A stretch of 64,000 nt of DNA. Source: Symbiodinium natans. Taxonomy: Eukaryota; Sar; Dinophyceae; Suessiales; Symbiodiniaceae. Made by a program: the position numbers and the translations under genes. Within the stretch, counting starts at the first letter, position 1; every line of letters starts with the position of its first letter. The notes under the pieces are model-generated. The model was given only the letters and a program-made list of their open reading frames with translations, was not told where the DNA came from and did no database searches. The DNA lies in contig CAJNDS010002095.1 of the NCBI GenBank assembly GCA_905221605.1, positions 502,001-566,000 on the forward strand. The letters are read 5' to 3'. Positions 22,736 to 32,262 of this stretch are shown piece by piece.

Positions 22736-24722
22736 CCTGGCCTGCACCAGTCCAGGAGTGGATGCGGGCGACACTGGGACCTGGTGGAAGGATTGGGTGG
22801 GCTGTTCGGGTTCGGGCTGGGAGATTGCCAGGTCCTTCTAGGGTCAGGGCTGAGGGCTATTGTAGGGCGTTGAGTGAAAGCAGCTTCTCGGAGCTCAGGG
22901 ATGTTGAAAATGGCAGAAAGAGACCCAATGTAAAGTGCGCTATTGCTAAGGCGCCCCCAAACGGCAGCAACCCTCTACCAAGCGCAGCTCCAAATCCTGA
23001 AGCTGTCGAAGCCGTCCGGAGAAGCACGATAACCAACCTGGACCTGGACGCTGCCAAGGCGCCTACAATGATGGCCTGCAGCCCCAAAACAGGCTGCTAT
23101 CATGGACACCCTAACGAGTTTGGAAATATAAGTAAACCTAAAGCCCAATACCCCCCCCCCCCCCCCCAAAAAAAAAAAAAAAAAAGAAGAACAAAGAACC
23201 ACACCCTACAAAAGAGGCCGTGTTGTAGCCAGGTGGCTGCAGCGAAGGCTCGCCATCCGCGGCGTAGGCGCGGATATCCATTCAACGATGCTTGCCCAAG
23301 GGCCCAAGGCTTGACTTGGTTGTGGATGTGTTATGAAGGGGCCAAGGGCCTACCGAAGCCGGATGCTCTGATGAGGAGGGTTCAGGGTTTTAAATTCAGA
23401 GTCTTAGGGTCGGGGGGGAAGGGGGTTCAGGGTTGAGGGTTCAGAGTTGAGGTTCAGGGGGCTCGGGTAGGCTTGGCTTGACTGGGCAAAAGTGCTCATG
23501 CCATGCAGCCCTGAAGCCGATACAGATGACTTGGTGTAATCCGACAGAATCACTCAGCCTCGCATGGTTGGGTCGTTTTCGCTGCTGCTGACTCACAACT
23601 CTTATGGCCCTGGAAGAAATGCACAGAACAAGCCTTGTAGAAGGTTGGACGGGAGAGGATAGGGTTGGATCTGACGACCAGCGGCATTCGACACATGTCA
23701 GAATCACCGGAGTTTGCAAGGGCCCACATTACAATAGGTGTCCAGAAAATTGATCCGAACTTCAGAAACTCACCATACTACATGATGTGGCAGTTGTCTT
23801 CAGGCGGGTAGCAAGACAAAGATTTGCCGGATTCTATCAAGCCCTGTCGCTCCGCTTCCTCTGTCCTTCTTCATCTCAAGCATGCAACTTTCACGTCGCT
23901 TTTACAGGGCTTCTTCAGGGTTTATTAGTTCAGCCATGTTCAGCCGTGTTTAGGGTTAGTGAGCTTGAACCTCTTCCTGGCAACCTGAGTGGGAAGCGAG
24001 GCCCCGAGGCACTTTGGCACGGCGGGCAGGTCGAGTGTGCATAGACCCAAAAGAGTATTCCCAACCTTTGGGGGCTTAGGAGGCTTCTAAAAGGTTTATG
24101 TAGGGAATTAGGGCTTAGGGTCGGGCGAGTAGTTGACGCACCCCCTGGAAAACTCGGTGCTGATTATGGCTTTCGCTGCTCACCAGCAGTCAGGTTGGAA
24201 CCTCACTAGAAAGAGAAGTCCGGCATGCACTCGGTGGCCTCGCGGGGAGATAAAGATCGAGGAACGGCTTGCATCTAGCTCATGAACCGTATTGAGAACT
24301 GCCTGACTCTGCACTGTAGCTGCAAGCTGATCGAGGAGGGCGAAGGGAGGGGACCTGTCCTAGACAGCCTAGTGCCGCCACCCTATGTGGTGTACTGCAT
24401 TGAGCAAACATCTAAAGCCAGCGCACCACTCGTTTAGCTAACTGTGGCCCTGCATAAGCTGAAGACAGAGAGCCCTCGCTTAAATTCTGCAAGTGCCACG
24501 TTGCCATCGGGACCTCAACGCAACGTGACGCATCGCGCTGCAAGCTGTGGCCAGCTGCTGTGCTGCAGAATGCACGCATCACTACATCGGGGATGGCCCA
24601 GCTGAGATCAGATCATGCAGATGTGTTCCAAAGGTGCAGAGCCAGATCACATTCAGGGTCAGGCGCATCAGATGCCAAGCGCCAAGGCGGATGGCACTCG
24701 AGTCCTAAATGGCAGTCTCGCT

Positions 24723-25981
24723 TTAGGTTTCAAGGAACGGCGTGCGCGGCTGGTAGTCACCGGAGCCAAAGTCCCGGTGCAAGGCGTGAATGTGGTCAAT
24801 GTAGGCATGTAGCTCATAGTTCTCTCTCTGGGCATTGAGCACTGCGTGCTCGTACTTCTGTTGCTCAACATCAGCCCGTATGGACTTGGCAAGGGACTCC
24901 TGCGCATTCTTCTCAGCACGCTTGGCCCGTTCCTGGGCCGAACTGATCGCCTTGGCCCTCTGCACGCCAGCGCCATCCAAACGCTTTCCGAACCGTTGGT
25001 TTCCCACCATGCCAGCCATTTTTAAGCGCACTTCTTCTGCATTCTCCGAGGTGAGGCTGAGAGCCAATTTAGCTTGAGCTGCTTTGCGAACCAGTCCAGC
25101 ATCCAACATCCTTTGAAGTATAAACTTGCAGATAGACGTCGTACTGATGATCAACTCGAACCCGAGCGAGCCTTGATAAATAGATGGCCTGCGTCCGGTC
25201 TCAGTCGCCAAAAATGCTTGCAAGCTCTCAAGTACCGTAGATTTTTTTGGGATATCTTTAGCTGAACAGATGCGTCTCTGCCTGGTTGACAAATATAGCC
25301 CTCCGCATCAAAGAAGCCGGCCAAGTATGCCCAAGTGCATGTCCCTGCGACGCTCGTGTCGCTACGCTTTAGCAAGCGGAGCGTTGTCGAGCAGTCCACT
25401 CTGTCGGCACGCCCTGCAGGCCATGCTGCAACAATTTCGAGCTGTCTTCGCTTCACAATGCTGCACTTTGACAGAAAGCTTGCTACGTGGCGAGCACTGC
25501 TACCACAAAGGCACCATGCCAAGGTCGGTTTGCGAAGGCCAACTCCGTCTTTATGTCGGGAGATGCTTCCACCAAGAGCCCCTTGAAAGTGCGTCAAAAC
25601 CCCGACGCCGTCTATGGACTGATTGACAGTTAGCTGGCAACTACCCGCCGGCGTCTGCACGCATCCATCGCCGTCAAAGAAACCCGCCAAGTATTCAAAC
25701 TCGTGCGCTGCTAGCCCTGAAAAGTCCAGCCTGGGGCCTGGGTGCTCTGACTGTAGCGGCAGCGGGAAGCTTTGTCCATGCAACCAAAAAGAAGTCAGCG
25801 GTGGCCACCGGAGCATGGCAAGCTTGGTGCGAAGCTGGTGGTTCTTCTGCTGTAGGACATGGAGTGAAGCATCCGCAAGTGCAGGGCAATGGACGGCCCT
25901 CCTCCTATCTGCTAAGTGCCCAGAAACTAGCACCGCGCCTGCCTTACGAAATGTTGTTAAGGCCAGTGAGGTGCTGGGCAA
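24723..25981 (-). pseudogene. Double-LAGLIDADG protein, frameshifted copy
   Basis: Frame 25151-25981 carries both motifs (FEYLAGFFDGDGCV and WAYLAGFFDAEGYI) and then loses similarity to the intact copy after QLKISQK. Similarity resumes in the next frame (24723-25292) at STVLESLQAFLATE and continues to the helical tail ENYELHAYIDHIHALHRD. The switch is at a run of seven T on the plus strand (25242-25248, A7 in the message); one base is missing relative to the open frame. It may be a real inactivating indel, a homopolymer sequencing error or a -1 frameshift site. The rest of the protein is well conserved, so decay, if any, is recent. Confidence 0.8.
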
Positions 25982-26414
25982 CGCGTTGCGTCAGCATGGA
26001 CGGACCCGCGCAACAGTGAAGACATTCATCTACTATAACAAGTAGAAGCAACTAAGCGAGGACACGGGTTGCTAGGCGTGTGAGGATGGTACTTGTTCAC
26101 ACATCAGAACCTGCACGGTCCACACTGACCCAAATGGCAAAGCATCACACAGCCTGGGCGTCAGCAGTTGTAATGAGCTTTTCTCTTGGTCTGTCGAGTG
26201 TCAGCAAAGAAGAGGGTATTTACCCCAAGCCCACTTGGTCACTACCACTTCTTGCAAGCCCCGGGTGATGCAGCCTTGGCGTGCATCTTGCGGAAGTTGC
26301 GCTCAGCGTACGAAGCCAGCTCCCACGCAGACCTCTCTCTGTCAATAGAAGGCTGATTTGGAATTGAGGGAACGTTTGGGTTTCTGATCGCTTGGGTTCT
26401 CCTTGTCGATACAT

Positions 26415-26416
26415 GC

Positions 26417-26451
<35 letters not shown>

Positions 26452-26490
26452 CAAAGCGAGACAGAGACACAGAGACAGAGAGAGCTGCGC
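26415..26490. repeat. GA microsatellite
   Basis: AG/GA dinucleotides with sparse substitutions between the two LAGLIDADG units. Unit B carries a CA array at a comparable place (30262-30425). Confidence 0.9.
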
Positions 26491-27434
26491 AGGATTTTGG
26501 TGCTTTGACTTTTCAGAGCTCAAGGCTTGTAATCTGAGGCTCTAAGGACTCTTGTTTTGAGGTTCCTTTTGGACCGAAGGGCATGTTAGAAAGGGCAAAT
26601 AGGCTACAGGAAGTTCAGGATGTCAGGCAAAAATGGAGGGTTTGGGAGAAATATCGGAGGAAAACAAAGGATCTTAGATGCCACGCTGGGGCTGGGATGT
26701 AGGGCATCATCGCTCCCCATGACCGAAACTGACCCGTATGGATTCTTAGCGAATTTCAGCGAAAGAAAACAGGGCACAAGAAGACACTTCGGCGGCATGG
26801 ATGTGGGCGACGCTGGGACCTAGTGCAAAGGGCTTTCAATGTAGGGGTTTGGAGTTAAGGTGTAGAGGGTCTAGGGGTTTAGGCACAAGGCACCTTAACA
26901 CTCCCAACAAATCTCCACAAACGGACTGAAACTTAACGCTGTACCCCGACAAGCCTAATACCCTGCAGCGCAGCCCTGAGGCCTGAGAAACAAGAGATCA
27001 AGAGTGGGGGGGCAGGGTTAAGCAAAACTGCTTCAACAACACCCCAAACCCCAAACATACATGAATCCCGAAAGGATGAGGCCGTGGTCCAGCCATGGCC
27101 GCAGCAAAGGCTCGCCACCCGCGGCATCGGCGCAGGAAGTCAACGCACATGGGAGGCAACAGTGTTAAAGAGAGCTTTTGGAGGTTGAGCTTTGTTTGTC
27201 TTACGGTTGGAGGTTTAGGCTCATTTAGGGGTTGGGGTTCATTCCTAACCCCTTGCCCATCTCCCAAGATCTGCAGAAGCCCCTTGGAAGCCATGTGTTG
27301 CGATACCTACACAGCGACGTTCTCATACCGTGATGTGGATGGAGAAGCTCCTTGTGTGATCAGAATAGCTACACGGCCTCTCATACGTGGGTCTTTATCT
27401 GGGCTGCTGAATCTACTCTGAAGATGTCTGCAAT

Positions 27435-27502
27435 GTGACACAAAGCAAGCCTTGCAGAAGTGCGGAGGGTAGAGGCGAGGGTCGGAGCTGATCAGCAACA
27501 TC
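27435..27502 (-). CDS. Conserved exon island with CxxC-like pair, copy B
   Basis: Encodes DPRLYPPHFCKACFVSHC; unit A (23620-23690) reads NPILSRPTFYKACSVHF, so one of the paired cysteines is not conserved. A further island at 27093-27140 (A: 23231-23278) encodes RGWRAFAAA in both units with synonymous differences. Confidence 0.4.
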
Positions 27503-27793
27503 TTTCAAAACAGTGTTTGAAAAGAGGTCGCACTCCAGAGCCCCGCTTGGAAGTCAGAGATCATCATAGCACGGTGGTGCTGCTGTTTCGGAGCGGGGGT
27601 TGTTTTAAAGTATAGGGGCCTTTGGGAACATCAAATATACGGGCGGGCGTGCGTTACAAGGGGCGTGCAAAAAGGGACCCTGATTTAGGGAACTCGGCAC
27701 ACTCAGCTACATGATAGTGGCTTTTGGCAAACCAAAAGGCTGGCTGGACTTGCTCGAGTTGGCTGTTTCATCATCTTGCTGGCAGCGTGTTGT

Positions 27794-27841
27794 GGAAGCG
27801 AGGCGCCGAGGCACTTTGGCACATCGGGCAGGTCTAGGGCA
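27794..27841 (-). CDS. Conserved exon island, copy B
   Basis: Encodes LDLPDVPKCLGASLP; unit A (23989-24042) has LDLPAVPKCLGASLP. Flanking sequence is diverged, so the island is probably coding. Family unknown. Confidence 0.5.
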
Positions 27842-27987
27842 TCTGCTGTGTGTATGGGCGCATAGAACACGAGGCTATCCCAGACCTTTCGGGACTTAAT
27901 GGGTCTTAGAGTCTTAGAGTGGTTGATTGACACACCTCCTGGGAAACGGGGAGCGGATTGTGCAGCTGCTCACCCAGAGACAGATTG

Positions 27988-28040
27988 GAGCCTCACCAGA
28001 AGGAGAAGTCCGGCATACACTCTGTAGCCTCGTCGGGAGA
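27988..28040 (-). CDS. Conserved exon island downstream of LAGLIDADG copy B
   Basis: Encodes EATECMPDFSF in both units (A copy at 24199-24250) with only synonymous changes (GCT/GCC, ACA/ACC, TGT/TGC, TCC/TCT), followed by a GTGAGG donor in B. In A a TAG arises at the same junction. Function unknown. Confidence 0.55.
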
Positions 28041-28811
28041 GGAACGCACATTTCATGGCTTCGTACTAAGAAATGTATCGAGAAGTACATCTAGCTCTCC
28101 AAGACTTGCACGTGTCGCAGTAAGGTAGACGGGGGAATTATGCCTAGGCTGTTCTTTGGGTTCAAAGTTCACCTGAAACCGACCCGAAGGCATTGCCCTG
28201 GTGCAGGGTTTATAGGGCTTCCAGGTGTAGGCTGGGTGTATGCCAATAATTATTGGGGAGCAACGGCACTTCAGCAAGTCCTTCAAGGCACAGCTTCCAG
28301 CAACCTCCCCAGTGCCGCCTTGTGTTCTTTCAAACACATAGCCCGAGGGTCCATGTACCCATAACTGCCTATAACGTATTTCTTGGGCCTAAATGACAGC
28401 CAGGTCGTTCTTTCTGAGCACGCGAAGCCTCTCAACCGATCTGTAGCCAGCGCAGCTGTCTCTTAGTGGACTGTGCCGGCCATGCTGGCCAGCGGGCAGG
28501 CTTCTCTTGAAGTATACAAGTGCCACGTTGTCATCGAGACCTCCGCGCCGTCACATTGCGCTGTAAGCAATCGAAGGTGGCTGTGCTACGAAATGCATGC
28601 GTCACCACATCACGGATGGCCAAGCTCATGCAGATCAGATCATTCAGATGTGTGACAAAGGGCCGCAATTCACACGTGCGCCGTGCAGACCGGACACTCG
28701 AAGTACTTCAGGTGCGTCACACGCCAAGCGCCAGCACGGCTGACGTTCGCGTCTTCGGGCGGCAGTGCCAGCCTGGGCTTCTGCAGAACAGGGACCGTTG
28801 TTGATTGGGAA

Positions 28812-30053
28812 TCAGTCTTGGTACATGGCGTGAATGTGGTCAACGTAGGCATGTAGCTCATAGTTTTCTCTCCGCGCGTTTAACAATTCATGCTCACACT
28901 TCTGTTGTTCAACATTCGCCCATATGGACTTGGCAAACGACATCTGCCCGTTCTTTTCAGCACGCTTGGCCTGTTGCCTGGAGGACACTATCGCAGAGGC
29001 CCTCTGTAAGCCGGCGCTATCCAGTCGCCTTCCGAAATTTTGGTTTCCCACGATGCCAGCCATTGTTAAGCGCAGCTCCACTGCATTCTCCGAGGTGAGG
29101 CTGAGGGCCAACTCAGCCTGAGCTGCTTTGCGAAGCATGCCGGCATCCAGCATTCCTTGCAGTATCGACTTGGAGGTAGATGTCGTATAGATTGACAACG
29201 CGAAATTGTTTGATCTCTGACGGACGTGCACCTTGACACACATCTCACTGGCAAGGAAGGTCTGCACGCATTCAAGCACCGTAATGAACTTTTGCTGAAG
29301 TTCCAGCGTAATGAATGCACGGCTGTGCCTAATGTGGCCCTCTGCGTCAAAGAAGCCGGCCAGGTAAGCCCAACTGCATTTCCCGATGATGCCCGAGTCC
29401 TTGCGCTTAAGCAAAACGAGCTTTGCGGAGCAGCCCGCCCTGTTGGCATGCCCTGCAGGCCACTCGGCACAAATCTCGAGCTGTTTTCGTTTCACAATGC
29501 TGTACGGTGCCAGAAGGCTGGCGGCAAGGCGGGCAGCGCTGCCCCTGACTGTCCACTGCAAGGTCGGCTTTCGAAGGCCAACTCCATCACGATGGCGGCA
29601 GATGCTTCCACCCAGAGCCCCTTGAAAGTACTTCAAAACTTCGGCTCCATCTATAGACTGACCAACACTTAAACAGCAGCGGCCAGCTGTTGCGTATACG
29701 CATCCATCGCCGTCAAAAAAGCCTGCCAAGTACTCAAGCTCGTGCGCTGCAAGCCTTGACAAGTCCGGCTGTTCTGACTGTAGGGGCAACGGGAAGCTTT
29801 GCCCGTTAAACCTTACAGAAGTCAGCGGTGGCCACCGGAGCGTAGCAAGCTTGGAGCGTAGCTGTCTGTTCTTCTGCTGCAGGACTTGGAGTGTGTCGTC
29901 CGCAAGTGCAAGGCAATGAGCGGCCTTGCTCTCAACAGTTACTCGCTGACAAGATGCCAGCCTCCCTCCTTTTGATATGCTTTTGATGCCAGAGGGGTGA
30001 CAGAACACTCGTCGCCAGCAGCCATGGATCCCGGCGACAGGGCAGACGAGCAT
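28812..30053 (-). CDS. Double-LAGLIDADG homing-endonuclease-like protein, open copy
   Basis: A 413-aa frame from ATG at 30053, with TAG just upstream in frame. Motif 1 LEYLAGFFDGDG is at 106-117 and motif 2 WAYLAGFFDAEG at 228-239; each keeps the glycine pair and the acidic residue that binds metal in LAGLIDADG enzymes. The ~120-residue spacing fits a monomeric two-domain enzyme. Residues about 340-413 are charged and probably helical (ENYELHAYVDHIHAMYQD). Known members cut specific DNA sites, mostly in organelles, bacteria and phages; a nuclear copy in a multi-exon unit is less usual, and a host role or nuclease activity cannot be told apart. Frame-matching exon islands follow downstream, so the protein may extend by splicing. 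Family call firm; function inferred. Confidence 0.88.
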   Translation of the reverse strand: MLVCPVAGIHGCWRRVFCHPSGIKSISKGGRLASCQRVTVESKAAHCLALADDTLQVLQQKNRQLRSKLATLRWPPLTSVRFNGQSFPLPLQSEQPDLSRLAAHELEYLAGFFDGDGCVYATAGRCCLSVGQSIDGAEVLKYFQGALGGSICRHRDGVGLRKPTLQWTVRGSAARLAASLLAPYSIVKRKQLEICAEWPAGHANRAGCSAKLVLLKRKDSGIIGKCSWAYLAGFFDAEGHIRHSRAFITLELQQKFITVLECVQTFLASEMCVKVHVRQRSNNFALSIYTTSTSKSILQGMLDAGMLRKAAQAELALSLTSENAVELRLTMAGIVGNQNFGRRLDSAGLQRASAIVSSRQQAKRAEKNGQMSFAKSIWANVEQQKCEHELLNARRENYELHAYVDHIHAMYQD

Positions 30054-30261
30054 CTGCTAGAAGCAGCACAATCGAGGAAAGGACAAAATCATGCCTATGA
30101 GGATTTTGCTTGTCCACTCTTCCACTGCAGAATTACCGTCCACACCGGCTGCAGGTGGAAACCCATCAAAGTTTCAGGCAGCTGAGAGGATGTCAGCCGT
30201 TCATTGCTGCCTGCTGCTGAAGGTCTACCGGAAAGTTGACACTCTTCAAAGAAAAGAGCAA

Positions 30262-30347
30262 CAACACACACACACACACACACACACACCACACACACAC
30301 ACCACACACACACCACACACACACACACCACACACACACACCACACA

Positions 30348-30378
<31 letters not shown>

Positions 30379-30425
30379 AACAGACACACACACACACACA
30401 TACGCACATACACGCATACACACAG
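30262..30425. repeat. CA microsatellite
   Basis: ~160 bp of CA dinucleotides broken by CC at regular short intervals. Frames through it are Cys/Val or Thr/His repeats and are not genes. Confidence 0.95.
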
Positions 30426-30496
30426 GGAGAACAATCAAAGCTTGTAGACAATTTCACCTGAAGTCCCAAGCCTCACACTTTCACGCCTCTGTCAAG

Positions 30497-30570
30497 CATG
30501 GAGTGATGAAGCCTTGGCATTCGTCTTGCGGTAGCTGCGCGCAGCGTACGAAGCCAGCTCCCAGACCTGA
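30497..30570 (-). CDS. Exon-like island upstream of LAGLIDADG copy B
   Basis: After a TTCAG acceptor the frame reads VWELASYAARSYRKTNAKA; unit A has AWELASYAERNFRKMHAKA at 26275-26330. A GC donor (AAG|GCT) is possible in both, otherwise the frames end in stops a few codons later. Not recognised as a known domain. Confidence 0.5.
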
Positions 30571-31772
30571 ACTAAGAAGGCTGATTCAGAAGGGATTCAA
30601 CTGAAGGGCTTAGCTGCACCAGGCACTGAGGACTCTTGTTTTTGGGTGTTTCAGTTTCGGAACGAAAAGAAAGACATATGTGTACACATGTGTATATATA
30701 TGCATGCATACATTCATAAAGGGACTTGTGTGGGGATGCCTTCGGGCTGCTTCACGCGCTCTGATGGCTATCTATATTAGAATTGCATCCTGGGGCTTCA
30801 GCCCTCTCCGGATCTCGGCCGTGATGTTCGTAGTAGCCAGACCAGCGACACCTGCGGTTTAGGAGTCTAAAGGGCTTACAGGGTTTACAGGGTTTTGGGT
30901 ATTTTTTAGGGTTTATGGGGTTCGTAGTTCAGAGTTTTATGACGTTGTAGGGTTCAAGGGCTGCAGCACGAGATCTTAGGAGTCTGAGCTTATAGACCTT
31001 AAACCGCCAAAGGGCTCAGAAGCCTCAAGCCTAGACTCTTGCCACATGCCTTGCGGTAGGCACGAAGCCATAACTGGCCACAACTTTTCTCACGAGGGAT
31101 TGATGGGGGCATCCTAGGCTCAAAGTGGCCCTCTCAGGAAGGTACGGGACAATACTAAGCGACCATGTCACTTCCCTTAGAGAGTTAGATGCAGCCAGGG
31201 CGATGCCCTATAACCAGCAATACTTACAGCTTCTGCATGCTGCCTTCCCTCGCCAATGCTGCCCTACACCCTACACAACCCTAAAACACAACACGCAACA
31301 CCTCAAACCCCAAACGTGACACCCTAAAGCCTGGAACCGCAAACCCCCTGTGGGCCGCCTGGACTTGGGAGTGAAACCCTCGTCAGACGACCACAGCAGC
31401 AGAGGTTGATTCGCCTGGCTTCACGAACCAGATAGGGGATTTTGGTACGCCGAATACACATATTGGTCTCCACAATGCGGGCCAATGATAGTCAAGGTTT
31501 GTCAAGAAGAGCTTTTAGGGCCGGGGGCATCGCCACATCTGTCAACCTAAACACCCTGAGCCCGTATCAGCTCTGCAGGCCTTTTGCCTATCTTGCAGTA
31601 GACCCTGAAAAAATATACTTCTGGGTATAAGTAGCTATAATAGGAACCCAGAACCAAAAAAAGTATTAAAGTATAGCACTCCAAAACCCCGTTTTCAAGC
31701 CCTAAACCCAAGAGACATGGACCTGCTCAAACAGCAAGATATCCTGGATCCGAGTGCCCAGAAGCGCGCGAA

Positions 31773-32262
31773 CTAGCACTGCCGGCCTCCCCGAAAGTGG
31801 AGTTTGCTAAGCTTGGCCACCTGCGCTGAAAAGGTGGCCATGAGGAGATGACCTAAACCCTAAACCCTAAACCCTAAACCCTAAACCCTAAACCCTAAAC
31901 CCTAAACCCTAAACCCTAAACCCTAAACCCTAAACCCTAAACCCTAAACCCTAACCCTCCGATTTTTGTCCCTCTCTCAGCGCTGGGCTCCCTAGAACCA
32001 AAACTCTGGGGGGGTGTGCCTAGCTGTCTGAGGTTTTAAGTTTGCCGAAATCCCTAAATCCGAAACTGCAAACCCCGGCTAAACCCAGAACCCTAAACCT
32101 TGACCCTTCCTTCCCTGAGAGTTCATGTACCTATATCGTATATGTTTGAACCCCGTTTGAGGCCCAAGTATATACTATCTTGGTACATGGACCTTTAGGG
32201 TTTCTGGTGTTCTTAAAAACGGCCGGCCTCATCTCGCGCTCGTGCGGGTAGCCGAGGGCTGC
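31773..32262 (-). CDS. Last two metallophosphoesterase exons
   Basis: 32221-32262 encodes AALGYPHEREMRPA, matching the YPxER end block of the family, and exits at GTTTTTAAG; 31773-31820 (CAGCGCAG|GTGGCC) encodes VAKLSKLHFRGGRQC and TAG. A 107-bp pure C-orientation telomeric block (31852-31959) lies just upstream of this last exon, inside the intron. Confidence 0.75.

Larger units (their letters stand above)
22755..30650 (-). repeat. Tandem direct duplication of a ~3.9-kb LAGLIDADG gene unit
   Basis: Unit A (about 22755-26560) and unit B (about 26790-30650) share a colinear series of conserved islands outside the LAGLIDADG frames: A/B pairs at 22762/26800, 23231-23278/27093-27140, 23620-23690/27435-27502, 23989-24042/27794-27841, 24199-24250/27988-28040, 24568-24640/28590-28660 and 26275-26330/30497-30570, offset 3.8-4.25 kb. 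In the islands differences fall mostly at third codon positions of the minus strand, so they look like exons under selection. Confidence 0.85.

Noticed and set aside
28924-29672. Plus-strand frames over the LAGLIDADG gene
   Set aside because: They lie antisense to the 413-aa protein with two intact motifs and have no domain of their own.
30095-30469. Long frames rich in Cys/Val or Thr/His
   Set aside because: Translation of the CA microsatellite only.
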